A program made the translations under genes and the position numbers. A stretch of 44,548 bases of DNA from Cypionkella sp. (lineage in GTDB: Bacteria; Pseudomonadota; Alphaproteobacteria; Rhodobacterales; Rhodobacteraceae), in assembly GCA_023255415.1 (NCBI GenBank), contig JALRIN010000026.1, forward strand, positions 1-44,548, read 5' to 3'. The notes beneath the pieces are model-generated. The model was not told where the DNA came from. It did not search any database and saw only the letters and a program-made list of their open reading frames with translations. Of this stretch, positions 32,211-40,618 are shown piece after piece. Positions within the stretch are counted from its first letter, which is position 1, and each line of letters begins with the position of its first letter.

Positions 32211-32956
32211 GCCTGCCGCAGCATATCAGCGGCACCACCTATCATGGGCGGCGCGGGGCGGTGAGCAACGGCTTTCGCTATGGTGTCGATTATCTGCTGA
32301 TCGACCCCGAAGCGACAGCTAGCCCGGCGCTGTTTTCGCGCAACCGTGGCAATCTGACCTCGCTTTGGGATGCAGACCACGGCGGCGCGCCAAAACAGGG
32401 CCGTGGTGTGGTCTGGTGCCGCGAGGTTTTGGCCGAACACGGCCTGCCGCAGCCGGATCGGATCGAGCTTTTGGCGCAGCCGCGCGTGCTGGGGCATGTG
32501 TTTAATCCGGTGTCGTTTTGGCTGTGCTGGTCGGGGGATGGCCTGCAGGTGGTGGTGGCCGAGGTCAGCAATACCTACGGCGACCGTCACAGCTATCTGT
32601 GCCACCGCGACGATCTGGCCCCGATGCGCGCAGACGACACGGTGACCGCGCGCAAGGTGTTCTACGTCTCGCCGTTTCAGCCGGTCGAGGGGCAATATGC
32701 CTTTCGCTTTGACATCACCGCCGAGCATATTGGCATCTGGATTGATTATACCCACGCCAAGGGCAGCCTGATTGCGACGCTTACGGGCAAGCGTAAGCCG
32801 CTGACCAATCGCGCCATTCTGAGCGCCTGCCTGCGCAGGCCTTTTGGCTCGCGGCGGGTGCTGGGGCTGATACATTGGCAGGCGCTGCGGCTCTGGCTGA
32901 AGGGGGCGGGCTTTTTGCGTCACCCTAAGCCGCCAGCCGATGAGGTGTCGCGGTGA
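32207..32956 (+). CDS. DUF1365 family protein
   Basis: A 249-residue protein of the DUF1365 family, with GVDYLLID near the start, RVLGHVFNPVSFWLCW and EVSNTYGDRHSYLC in the middle, and KVFYVSPFQPVEGQYAFRF. Such proteins regularly stand next to flavin amine oxidases and cyclopropane-fatty-acid-synthase-like methylases, so a role in lipid modification is likely but unproved. Start at 32207 overlaps the flavoprotein stop (ATGA); its end overlaps the next gene as GTGA. Confidence 0.85.
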   Translation: MSLPQHISGTTYHGRRGAVSNGFRYGVDYLLIDPEATASPALFSRNRGNLTSLWDADHGGAPKQGRGVVWCREVLAEHGLPQPDRIELLAQPRVLGHVFNPVSFWLCWSGDGLQVVVAEVSNTYGDRHSYLCHRDDLAPMRADDTVTARKVFYVSPFQPVEGQYAFRFDITAEHIGIWIDYTHAKGSLIATLTGKRKPLTNRAILSACLRRPFGSRRVLGLIHWQALRLWLKGAGFLRHPKPPADEVSR

Positions 32957-34179
32957 CAGAAAGGCTTTGGCCTTGGTCGCTGTTTGCAGCGCTGATCGCG
33001 GCGGCGGGGCTGCCGATCTATATCAATGCGCCAAAGGTTTATGTCGATGACTATGGCGTCAGCCTTGCCAGTCTTGGCGTGGTCTTGGGCCTGCTGCGGC
33101 TGGTCGATGTGGTGCAGGATCCGTTCTTTGGCGGGCTGGTCGATCGTTTGGGCAGGTGGCGCGAGGCGGCGGTAGACGTGGCGGCGGCGATTTTGGCGCT
33201 GTCGATGCTGGGGCTGTTTGCGGTGACGCCACCGCTGGCACCGCTGGCTTGGTTTGCGCTGATGATGGTGCCGCTGTTTTCGGCCTATTCCTTTCTGTCG
33301 ATTGCCTTTTATGCCCAAGGCGTGGCCCGCGCGCAAAGCGTGGCCTCGGGGCATATTGGTTTGGCTGGCTGGCGCGAGACCGGCAGTTTGATCGGGGTCT
33401 GCCTTGCTGCCGTGGCGCCCGTGGCGCTGGCTGGCACCGGTGCGCCGTTTCCGATTTTTGCCGCAGGTTTTGCCGCGCTGGCCGTTCTGGCGGTGCTGGC
33501 GATGCGCGGGCAGTGGCGCGGCAGTTTGTTGCCGCAAGCCCTGCCGTTTCACGCAGCGCTGCGACAGGTGACCCGCGATGCGCCTGCACGGCGGTTGCTG
33601 CTGCTGGCGCTGATCAATGCGGCCCCGGTTGCGGTGACCTCGACCCTGTTCTTGTTCTACGTCGAAAGCGTTTTGCAGCGTGCCGATGCGGCCGGGCCAT
33701 TGCTGCTGTTGTTCTTTTTGTCTGCTGCAGTCAGCGCGCCAATCTTCAGCAACCTTGGCCAGCGCTTTGGCGAAAGGCCGGTTTTGCTGGCGGCCATGGC
33801 TTTGGCGGTGGCGAGCTTTGTCTGGGCCTATAGTCTTGGCGCGGGGCAGATCCTTGGCTTTGCGTTGATCACTGCGGCCTCGGGGGCGGCGCTTGGTGCG
33901 GATATGGTGCTGCTTCCGGCGCTGTTTGCGCGGCGCTTGGCGCAGATTGGCGGCGAGGGCGCGGGCTTTGGCCTTTGGGCTTTTGTCTCGAAACTGTCGC
34001 TGGCCTTGGCGGCGGCTGTATTGCTGCCGCTGTTGCAAGCGGGGGGCTTTGTCTCGGGCGTGCAAAACACGCCGCAGGCCTTGGCGCTGCTGACGCTGCT
34101 ATATGCAGGGGTTCCCTGTGGTTTGAAACTTGTGGCGATGGCGCTTTTGGCGCGGATGCCGATGCAAAAGGAGCTGTGA
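32953..34179 (+). CDS. MFS transporter, GPH-like family
   Basis: A 408-residue inner-membrane protein with about twelve helices. The segment LLRLVDVVQDPFFGGLVDRLGRWR after helix 2 is typical of the glycoside-pentoside-hexuronide:cation symporter group, and SLIGVCLAAVAPVALAG and GQILGFALITAASGAALGADM belong to later helices. Its placement in an RpoE-controlled operon with lipid-type enzymes suggests it moves something other than a sugar, perhaps a lipid or a lipid precursor; that is inference. GTG start, overlapping DUF1365; ends in TGATG. Confidence 0.85.
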   Translation: MTERLWPWSLFAALIAAAGLPIYINAPKVYVDDYGVSLASLGVVLGLLRLVDVVQDPFFGGLVDRLGRWREAAVDVAAAILALSMLGLFAVTPPLAPLAWFALMMVPLFSAYSFLSIAFYAQGVARAQSVASGHIGLAGWRETGSLIGVCLAAVAPVALAGTGAPFPIFAAGFAALAVLAVLAMRGQWRGSLLPQALPFHAALRQVTRDAPARRLLLLALINAAPVAVTSTLFLFYVESVLQRADAAGPLLLLFFLSAAVSAPIFSNLGQRFGERPVLLAAMALAVASFVWAYSLGAGQILGFALITAASGAALGADMVLLPALFARRLAQIGGEGAGFGLWAFVSKLSLALAAAVLLPLLQAGGFVSGVQNTPQALALLTLLYAGVPCGLKLVAMALLARMPMQKEL

Positions 34180-34736
34180 TGTCGATGCTTTGGAGCCTGA
34201 TATTCCTGCTTGGGGGCCTCCTCTTGCTGGCGATTGTGCCGCGCTATTTTGGCTTTGCCAGCCAGCGCCCGGCCGATTGGAAAGGGAAGGGCCCCGCCTT
34301 TGACCCGCAGCGTGATCTGGCTGGCGCGATTGTCTGCGAAGGCGTGATCTATGGCCCCTTTGGCCGTGTCACTTCGCGCTTTGTGGCCGAGATGCAGGGC
34401 GATTGGCAGGGCAACCGCGGCGTGCTGCGTGAAAGCTTTCGCTATGACAACGGCGAGGTGCAGCTGCGCGAATGGCAGTTGCTGATCCGCGAAGATGGCA
34501 GGCTAGAGGCCAAGGCCGCCGATGTGCCGGGCATCGGGCGGGGCTGTATTTCAGGGCCAACGGTGCAGATGCTTTACGATATCCGCCTGCCCGAAAGCGC
34601 GGGCGGCCATGTGCTGAGTGTGGTCGATTGGATGTATCTGGCCGAAAATGGCACCATCATCAACCGCAGCCAATTCCGCAAATTCGGCATCAAAGTGGCC
34701 GAGTTGGTTGCCACCATGCGGCGGGTCCAGGCATGA
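34179..34736 (+). CDS. DUF3833 family protein
   Basis: A 185-residue protein with one N-terminal membrane helix (about residues 3-24) and a soluble beta-rich domain showing GPFGRVTSRFVAEMQGDWQGN, LRESFRYDNGE and WMYLAENGTIINRSQFRKFGIKVAEL, the DUF3833 pattern. Likely faces the periplasm and may bind a lipid, as calycin-like folds do; the function is unknown. Coupled to both neighbours (TGATG before, ATGA after). Confidence 0.82.
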   Translation: MSMLWSLIFLLGGLLLLAIVPRYFGFASQRPADWKGKGPAFDPQRDLAGAIVCEGVIYGPFGRVTSRFVAEMQGDWQGNRGVLRESFRYDNGEVQLREWQLLIREDGRLEAKAADVPGIGRGCISGPTVQMLYDIRLPESAGGHVLSVVDWMYLAENGTIINRSQFRKFGIKVAELVATMRRVQA

Positions 34737-35464
34737 GCTTTGCTAAAAAACGATATTGGCTGGTAGGGGCAAGCGAAGGCTTGGGCCTTGCGCTGGCCAA
34801 GGCGTTACAGGCCGAGGGCGCAGAGGTGATCGTTTCGGCGCGCTCGCCGCAAGGTTTGGCTGCGGCGTCAATGGCCTTGGGCGGGGTGCAGACCTTGGCG
34901 CTGGATGTGGCTGATGCGGCGGCGGTTGATCAAGCCGTGGCGCAGCTGGGTCAGATTGACGGCATGGTGTTTCTGGCAGGCGTCTATTGGCCGATGCCCG
35001 CCCAAGCCATCGATGTCGCAAAACTGATTGCGATGTGTGATGTGAACTTTACCGGCTGCGCGCGGGTGGTAGCGGCGGTTCTGCCCGCCATGTTGGCGCG
35101 CGGATCAGGGCATTTGGTGATCACAGGTTCGCTTTCAGGCTTTCGCGGCCTGCCCGGAGCCATGGGCTATGCCGCCAGCAAGGCAGGCGTGATGGCACTT
35201 GCAGAATGCCTATACGCTGATCTGCGCGGCAGTGGCGTCAAGGTGCAGCTGGGCAACCCCGGTTTTATCGCCACAAGGCTGACCGCGAAGAACGATTTTG
35301 CCATGCCGTTCTTGATGCAACCCGAAGAGGCCGCGGGCCATATGCTGCGGCTGATGAAAAGCAATCGCTTTAAGGCGAGCTTTCCAAGCCTGTTTTCCTG
35401 GCTGTTTCGTGGCGGGAATTTCCTGCCAGATTGGCTGTATTACCGGATTTTTGCGCCAAAATAG
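34733..35464 (+). CDS. short-chain dehydrogenase/reductase
   Basis: A 243-residue SDR enzyme: cofactor loop GASEGLG (about residues 13-19), DVNFTGC for the NxG-like element, catalytic S in ITGSLSG and YAASK with Tyr and Lys. The C-terminus (FKASFPSLFSWLFRGGNFLPDW) is hydrophobic, suggesting a membrane-associated or lipid substrate. Last gene of the RpoE-linked operon, overlapping DUF3833 by ATGA; it ends three bases before the convergent rsmB stop. Confidence 0.88.
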   Translation: MSFAKKRYWLVGASEGLGLALAKALQAEGAEVIVSARSPQGLAAASMALGGVQTLALDVADAAAVDQAVAQLGQIDGMVFLAGVYWPMPAQAIDVAKLIAMCDVNFTGCARVVAAVLPAMLARGSGHLVITGSLSGFRGLPGAMGYAASKAGVMALAECLYADLRGSGVKVQLGNPGFIATRLTAKNDFAMPFLMQPEEAAGHMLRLMKSNRFKASFPSLFSWLFRGGNFLPDWLYYRIFAPK

Positions 35465-35467
35465 CGG

Positions 35468-36724
35468 CTAGTCTTTGCGCAGGCAGACCATAAAGAAGCC
35501 GTCCATGCCGCCCAAATCGGCCCAATAGTCGGGCCGCAGCCGCAAGCCGCCCTCTGGCGTGATCCAGGCAGGGTCGATCCCCGCAAGATCGGGCCGGATC
35601 ACCGACAGGCCTTGGTGACGCGCCAGCACGGCTGTCAGCTGCGCTTCGCCTTCCTCTGGCAACAGCGAGCAGGTGCAATAGACCAGCCGTCCGCCCGGTT
35701 TCAGCCAGCCAAGCGCCCGATCCAACAGCGCCGCTTGCAGCGCTGTCAGCTCGGCCAATTCACTGCCGTCTTTCAAGAACGGCAGTTCGGGGTGGCGGCG
35801 GATGGTGCCGGTGGCAGAACAGGGCGCATCCAGCAAGATCGCGTCATAGGCGGCCTCGGGCTGCCAATGCAGCGCATCGGCGACGATGATTTTTGCGACA
35901 AGGCCGGTGCGGGCAAGGTTTTCTTGCAGCCGTTCCAAGCGTGGGCCCGAAATATCCAGCGCCGTGACATCGGCGCCGGTGGCGGCCAATTGCAAACATT
36001 TGCCACCGGGTGCGGCGCAAAGGTCAAGCACGGCCTCGCCCTTTTGTGCGGCCAAAAGCGGGGCTGCAAGGGCTGCGGCGGCGTCTTGCACCCACCATGC
36101 GCCCTCGGCAAAGCCTGTAAGGGTCGAGATTTGCGACGGTTCCGACAGGCGCAGCGAGCCGGTGGGCAGCGGCTGACCCTTTGGCAGATCCGCGCCATGT
36201 GGGGTGATATCAAGCGGTGGGGCCTTGGCTTGCAGCGCTTCGATGGCTGCGACCACCTCGCGGCCATAGGCATGCACCATCGGCTGGCGCAGCCAACGTG
36301 GCAGGCGCTGGGCGGGGCCCGGCACGGGCGCGCCTTGGGGCAGTTTGCGCAGAACGGCGTTGATCAGCCCTGCCATGGGCGTGGTGCGTTTGGATTTGCG
36401 AGCAAGTTCGACGGCGGCATTGACCACGCCATGCGCCGCTGCCCCCTCGTGCAATTCGGTGGTGGCAAGGCGCAGGATATTCATCACGGCCAGGGGCGGA
36501 TTTTTGCGCAGATGCGGTTCCAGCATCCGATCCACCGGCTCAAGCAGGCGGATGACCTGCAGCGCAAGCCGCTGCGCGCGGGCGCGGTCTTGCGGGGCGA
36601 CCGATTTCAGCGGCCCATTGGGGGCGGCAAGGACTTGGGCCATGGTCTGACCCTCTTCCATAATTGCGGTGAGCAGGGCGAGTGCCGCTGCGCGTGCTGC
36701 CAAGCCTGCCTGAGCCTCTGCCAT
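35468..36724 (-). CDS. rsmB: 16S rRNA m5C967 methyltransferase RsmB
   Basis: SAM-dependent methyltransferase modifying C967 of 16S rRNA; 418 residues. An N-terminal NusB-like RNA-binding domain (about 1-130) precedes the Rossmann methyltransferase with DLCAAPGGKCLQLA, the catalytic cysteine motifs LLDAPCSATG and VYCTCSLLPEEG. Start at 36724 (MAEAQAG) follows an AAGGG site; the frame extends to 36751. Divergent from the DUF1674 gene. An exact target position is by family, not shown here. Confidence 0.92.
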   Translation of the reverse strand: MAEAQAGLAARAAALALLTAIMEEGQTMAQVLAAPNGPLKSVAPQDRARAQRLALQVIRLLEPVDRMLEPHLRKNPPLAVMNILRLATTELHEGAAAHGVVNAAVELARKSKRTTPMAGLINAVLRKLPQGAPVPGPAQRLPRWLRQPMVHAYGREVVAAIEALQAKAPPLDITPHGADLPKGQPLPTGSLRLSEPSQISTLTGFAEGAWWVQDAAAALAAPLLAAQKGEAVLDLCAAPGGKCLQLAATGADVTALDISGPRLERLQENLARTGLVAKIIVADALHWQPEAAYDAILLDAPCSATGTIRRHPELPFLKDGSELAELTALQAALLDRALGWLKPGGRLVYCTCSLLPEEGEAQLTAVLARHQGLSVIRPDLAGIDPAWITPEGGLRLRPDYWADLGGMDGFFMVCLRKD

Positions 36725-36791
36725 TTTGTCGCCCTTGTTCCTGTGTGGCATCGCCGTATATCAAAGGCGAGAGCCCTGCAAGGAATGCCAG

Positions 36792-36968
36792 ATGTCTGAA
36801 ACACCCCAAGATTTGCCCGAAGCGGCCCAACGCGCGCTTGCCGAGGCGGCCGAGCGCCGGCGTCAGGCCAAAACAATTGATTTGCCCGTGGAGTTGGGCG
36901 GGCGCAAGGGACCAGAGCCGGTGCGCTTTGGCGATTGGGAGAAAAAGGGCATTGCGGTGGATTTTTGA
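36792..36968 (+). CDS. DUF1674 / SDHAF4-like small protein
   Basis: A 58-residue protein. The C-terminal motif GRKGPEPVRFGDWEKKGIAVDF is the DUF1674 signature, shared with the mitochondrial succinate dehydrogenase assembly factor SDHAF4, so it may help fit FAD-loaded SdhA. No sdh genes lie nearby. The ATG at 36792 has AAGGA eight bases upstream; the longer frame from 36726 is not needed. Divergent from rsmB, convergent with dapB with a stem-loop repeat between. Confidence 0.88.
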   Translation: MSETPQDLPEAAQRALAEAAERRRQAKTIDLPVELGGRKGPEPVRFGDWEKKGIAVDF

Positions 36969-36977
36969 CGCCGCGCA

Positions 36978-37050
36978 TGGGGGTTTCACACCCCCATCGC
37001 CTTTGCTGCGCAAAGGCTGCCCCCGTGGGATATTTTTAGACAGATGAAGG
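36978..37050. repeat. intergenic stem-loop repeat, copy B
   Basis: GGGGGTTTCACACC near the start, then GCCTTTG (36999-37005) / CAAAGGC (37011-37017) as a perfect 7-base stem, then CCCCCGTGGGATATTT and CAGATGAAGG. The flanks match copy A; the stem sequence is different. It lies between the convergent DUF1674 and dapB genes and could act as a two-way transcript end, though no long T-run follows. Confidence 0.7.
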
Positions 37051-37076
37051 CAAATTTTAGATAAATTGTCGCGAGC

Positions 37077-37886
37077 CTAGAGGCCCAAGACATCCATCAT
37101 ATCGTAGCGGCCGGCCTTTTGGCTTTGGCCCCAAAGTGCGGCTTTCAGCGCGCCGCGGGCAAAGATGGCGCGATCGGTGGCGATATGGCGCAGCACGATA
37201 CGCTCGCCGGCCGTGGCGAAAAGCACGTCATGTTCACCGACAATATCGCCGCCGCGGATGGCGGAAAAGCCGATGGCGCCAGAACGGCGCGCGCCGGTGA
37301 TGCCGTGGCGACCCGAGTCGGTATGGTCTTCAAGGGCGATGCCACGGCCTGCGGCGGCGGCCTCGCCCAGCATCAGGGCGGTGCCGGAAGGGGCGTCGAC
37401 CTTGCGGTTGTGATGGGCCTCGATGATCTCGATATCCCAATCGGCGTCGAGGGCGGCTGCGACTTTTTGCGTCAGGCGGGTGAGCAGGTTGACGCCAAGG
37501 CTCATGTTGCCGGCTTGGATGATCACGGCGTGATGGGCTGCGGCATCGATCTTGGCGTGATGCGCGGCGTCAAGCCCGGTGGTGCCGATGACATGCACGG
37601 CGCGCGCTTGGGCGGCGAGGCCGGCAAATTCAACCGTGGCGGCAGGCGCGGTGAAGTCGATCACGGCTTGGCTTTGCGCAAAGGCCTCGAGCGGGTCGTC
37701 GGTGACCAAGACCCCAAGCGCGGCACCACCCATGCACAGGCCGATATCTTGGCCGATCCAAGCATGGCCGGGGCGTTCGATGCAGCCGATCAGGCGGGCG
37801 GCTGGATGGGCGGTGATCGCGGTGATCAGCATTTGCCCCATGCGGCCAGAGGCGCCGGTGACGGTGATTGCAGGGGTTTGGGTCAT
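37077..37886 (-). CDS. dapB: 4-hydroxy-tetrahydrodipicolinate reductase
   Basis: Reduces 4-hydroxy-tetrahydrodipicolinate with NAD(P)H in lysine/diaminopimelate synthesis. 269 residues. The nucleotide loop is GASGRMG at about residues 10-16; the signature EAHHNRKVDAPSGTA contains the catalytic His and the substrate lysine. GGAGG five bases before the ATG at 37886 decides the start over 37898. It is a single gene divergent from rbfA; dapE of the same pathway is far away at 477. Confidence 0.96.
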   Translation of the reverse strand: MTQTPAITVTGASGRMGQMLITAITAHPAARLIGCIERPGHAWIGQDIGLCMGGAALGVLVTDDPLEAFAQSQAVIDFTAPAATVEFAGLAAQARAVHVIGTTGLDAAHHAKIDAAAHHAVIIQAGNMSLGVNLLTRLTQKVAAALDADWDIEIIEAHHNRKVDAPSGTALMLGEAAAAGRGIALEDHTDSGRHGITGARRSGAIGFSAIRGGDIVGEHDVLFATAGERIVLRHIATDRAIFARGALKAALWGQSQKAGRYDMMDVLGL

Positions 37887-37979
37887 GTCTGCCTCCAATT
37901 TTGGCAGGGTTTAGCGGTTTTGACGCGGCGGCGAAAGCCCGCCGTTGCAAGCCCGCGCGAATCCGCATAGGACCAGGGC

Positions 37980-38402
37980 ATGGCAAACACACGTTCCTAT
38001 TCGGCCAAAGGGCCTTCGCAGCGTCAACTTCGGGTTGGCGAGATGATCCGGCGCACGCTGTCAGAGATTCTGGCGCGGGGTGAGGTGCATGACGTTGCTT
38101 TGCAAGACATGTCGATCACAGTGGGCGAGGTTTCGGTCTCGGTCGATTTGCGGGTGGCGACGGTTTACGTGATGCCCTTGATGGGCGGCGCAAGTGTTGA
38201 GGTGGCGATTGCGGCCTTGGCCAAGAACGCCTGGGAGTTGCGAAAGCGGGTCTCGGCCGAGATGACCTTAAAGCATTCGCCAGAGCTGCGGTTTCGCCCA
38301 GATGACACCTATAATCGGTTGGAAGAGGCGCGGCGGCTGTTTGCCGATCCGCAGGTGCAGCGGGATATTGCCGCCAAAGATCTGCCAGAGGCCGAGGAAT
38401 AA
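37980..38402 (+). CDS. rbfA: ribosome-binding factor A
   Basis: Helps mature the 30S subunit and the 16S 5' end, notably in the cold. 140 residues with a KH-like core: RVGEMIRRTLSEILARGEV, the VSVSVDLRVATVYVMPL strand and the C-terminal FRPDDTYNRLEEARRLF. First of a plus-strand run with a glycosidase and truB; rbfA-truB neighbourhood is common in bacteria. AGGA lies upstream of the ATG. Confidence 0.95.
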   Translation: MANTRSYSAKGPSQRQLRVGEMIRRTLSEILARGEVHDVALQDMSITVGEVSVSVDLRVATVYVMPLMGGASVEVAIAALAKNAWELRKRVSAEMTLKHSPELRFRPDDTYNRLEEARRLFADPQVQRDIAAKDLPEAEE

Positions 38403-38403
38403 C

Positions 38404-39126
38404 ATGCTGCGGCTGGCGCTCGCGCTGGCGCTGCTGCCTTTTGCGGCGGCGGCGGGCTGTCGGGATATGGTGTTTGACGGGGTGTCTTACACGGTCTGTG
38501 ATGTGGGCGCTGCGCAGGATTTGCGGCTGTTTGATGCCGGACCCGACGGCGCTTATGGCAGTTTCAACGCGGTAGAGGCAGAGCTTGCCGCCCAAGGCGA
38601 GACGCTGGGATTTGCGATGAACGCCGGGATGTATCATCCGGATCTGTCGCCGGTTGGGCTTTATATCGAGAATTATCAGCAGAAAAAGCCTTTGGTCACC
38701 CGGGCGGGGCCTGGGAATTTTGGGCTGTTGCCGAATGGGGTGTTCTGCTTTGGCGATGGCGTGCTGCGGGTGGTGGAAAGCCTGCGCTTTAAGGCCGAGG
38801 CGCCGCGTTGTCGCTATGCCACGCAATCGGGGCCGATGTTGGTGATCGAAGGCAGTTTGCATCCGATGTTTCGCCTAGGGTCCGAGCAGCGCCAGATCCG
38901 CAATGGCGTTGGTGCCTCGCAAGATGGGCAGCGCGCCTATTTCGCGATTTCAAACCAAGCGGTAAATTTCTATGATTTTGCGCGTTTGTTTCGCGACGGA
39001 TTGGGCGTAAGAAACGCACTTTATTTTGATGGCAAGATTTCGCGTCTGCTTGCGCCGGATTTGGCGCGGATGGATGCGGGGTTTCCGATGGGGCCGATGT
39101 TGGGGCTGGTGGTTCCGCGTGGATAG
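38404..39126 (+). CDS. phosphodiester glycosidase (NAGPA-domain) secreted protein
   Basis: A 240-residue protein with a signal peptide (MLRLALALALLPFAAAAGC; possibly a lipoprotein or cleaved after AAA) and a phosphodiester glycosidase / NAGPA-like domain: FAMNAGMYHPDLSPVGLYIEN, LLPNGVFCFGDG, ATQSGPMLVIEG, RNGVGASQDG and NALYFDGKISRL. Family members remove N-acetylglucosamine linked by a phosphodiester; the bacterial substrate is unknown but probably in the envelope. It begins one base after the rbfA stop and stands before truB, interrupting the usual pair. Confidence 0.85.
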   Translation: MLRLALALALLPFAAAAGCRDMVFDGVSYTVCDVGAAQDLRLFDAGPDGAYGSFNAVEAELAAQGETLGFAMNAGMYHPDLSPVGLYIENYQQKKPLVTRAGPGNFGLLPNGVFCFGDGVLRVVESLRFKAEAPRCRYATQSGPMLVIEGSLHPMFRLGSEQRQIRNGVGASQDGQRAYFAISNQAVNFYDFARLFRDGLGVRNALYFDGKISRLLAPDLARMDAGFPMGPMLGLVVPRG

Positions 39127-39140
39127 GCAAGGAGACGGCA

Positions 39141-40043
39141 ATGGCGCGCGCTAAAAAAGGCAGAGCGATTTCGGGCTGGCTGGTGGTAGATAAGCCTGCG
39201 GGCATCACCTCGACCGCTGTGGTCAATAAGGTGAAATGGGCGATGGATGCGCAAAAGGCCGGCCATGCTGGCACGCTTGACCCCGCAGCCACTGGGGTTT
39301 TGGCGATTGCGCTGGGCGAGGCCACCAAGACCGTGCCCTATATCACCGATGCGCTGAAGTGCTATCGTTTTGTGGTCAATCTGGGCGCTGCGACCACGAC
39401 TGATGACGCCGAGGGCGAGGTGATTGCGCGCGAGGCTGTGCGGCCAAGCGATGCGCAGATCGAGGCGGCTTTGGCGGGCTTTCGTGGCGATATCGAGCAG
39501 GTGCCGCCGCAGTTTTCTGCGGTGAAAGTTGAAGGCGAGCGCGCCTATGATCTGGCGCGCGAGGGCGAGGCGATGATTTTGGCGGCGCGGCCCTTGTGGG
39601 TGGAGCGGTTGCAGATGATTGCGCGGCCCTCGGTCGATCAGGTCGAGTTGGAGATGGTCTGCGGAAAGGGCGGCTATGTGCGCTCGATCGCGCGGGATCT
39701 GGGCGAGGTTTTGGGCTGCTTGGGCCATGTGGCTTGGCTGCGGCGGGAATGGTCGGGACCTTTTACCGCAGGCGAAGGGATTTCGATTGAAGAGATTGAT
39801 CGGCTTGCCAAGACGGGAGAGTTGGATGCTTGGCTGAAGCCATTAGAGCTGGGGCTGGCGGATCTGCTGGAGCTGCCCTGCACGCCTGAGGGGGCGGTGC
39901 GGTTGAAGAACGGCAATCCTGGGATGGTTTTGACCTCGAGCGCCAGCTATGGCGATGAGGCTTGGGCGAGCTATCAGGGGCGCGCGGTGGCGGTTGGGGT
40001 ATATAAGGCCGGTGAGTTGCATCCAAGTCGGGTGTTTAATTAG
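39141..40043 (+). CDS. truB: tRNA pseudouridine(55) synthase
   Basis: Makes pseudouridine 55 in the T-loop of tRNAs. 300 residues. The catalytic aspartate is D47 in HAGTLDPAATG; KPAGITS and the CGKGGYVRSIARDLGE block are family features. AAGGAG stands before the ATG. Repeat copy C follows its stop. In many bacteria rpsO lies right after truB; here a DUF1643 gene and an RTX gene are inserted between them. Confidence 0.96.
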   Translation: MARAKKGRAISGWLVVDKPAGITSTAVVNKVKWAMDAQKAGHAGTLDPAATGVLAIALGEATKTVPYITDALKCYRFVVNLGAATTTDDAEGEVIAREAVRPSDAQIEAALAGFRGDIEQVPPQFSAVKVEGERAYDLAREGEAMILAARPLWVERLQMIARPSVDQVELEMVCGKGGYVRSIARDLGEVLGCLGHVAWLRREWSGPFTAGEGISIEEIDRLAKTGELDAWLKPLELGLADLLELPCTPEGAVRLKNGNPGMVLTSSASYGDEAWASYQGRAVAVGVYKAGELHPSRVFN

Positions 40044-40069
40044 GGCTGGTGTGCTGGGAGGGCAGTTGA

Positions 40070-40103
40070 CGCTCCGCGGGGGATATTTTTGCCAAGATGA
40101 AAG
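40070..40103 (+). repeat. intergenic repeat, copy C (partial)
   Basis: GCTCCGCGGGGGATATTT then TTGCCAAGATGAAAG, matching the 3' half of copies A and B; the GTTTCACACC part and a clear long stem are absent, though GCTCCGCGG gives a short arm. It runs into the DUF1643 gene, and its ATGAAAG could serve as that gene's start codon at 40097. Confidence 0.65.
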
Positions 40104-40618
40104 GGCAGCGGGTGATTACACGACGGCATCTGAAGGGGGATGCGGAAAGTGTGGCGGTCTATTCGCCCTGTGAGGCCTATCGCTATGCTTTGACGCGGGT
40201 CTGGGATCCGGCGGCGGCGCGGCTGGTGTTTGTGATGCTGAACCCCTCGACCGCGACAGAGCTGCAGAATGATCCGACGGTGGAGCGCTGTGAGCGGCGG
40301 GCGCGGGCGCTGGGCGCGGGCGGGTTTCGGGTGGTGAATATCTTTGCCTATCGCGCCACCGATCCGCGGTTGATGCGGGCGCAGAGTGATCCGGTGGGGC
40401 CTGCCAATGATGCAGCGATTGTTGACGCGGCGGGCTGGGGCACGCGTCTTGTCTGTGCCTGGGGCAGCCATGGTGCGCATTTGGGGCGCGGTTTGGCGGT
40501 AGAGGCGCTGTTGCGGGGGCTGGGGCAGCCGCTGTTTCATCTGGGGCTGACGCAGGCGGGGGCGCCGAAGCATCCGCTTTATATCAGCTATGCGGTCGAG
40601 CCGCAGCTTTGGGCCTAG
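40097..40618 (+). CDS. DUF1643 family protein
   Basis: A protein of about 173 residues with the DUF1643 pattern: YRYALTRVWDP, VFVMLNPSTATELQNDPTVERCERRA, FRVVNIFAYRATDPRLM and the closing GLTQAGAPKHPLYI. Function unknown; the fold may resemble uracil-DNA glycosylase-like enzymes, but this is only a suggestion. The ATG at 40097 lies inside repeat copy C; a GTG at 40112 (before ITRRHLKGD, where relatives seem to start) is a strong alternative. Its stop interlocks with the convergent RTX gene (CTAG). Confidence 0.85.
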   Translation: MKGQRVITRRHLKGDAESVAVYSPCEAYRYALTRVWDPAAARLVFVMLNPSTATELQNDPTVERCERRARALGAGGFRVVNIFAYRATDPRLMRAQSDPVGPANDAAIVDAAGWGTRLVCAWGSHGAHLGRGLAVEALLRGLGQPLFHLGLTQAGAPKHPLYISYAVEPQLWA

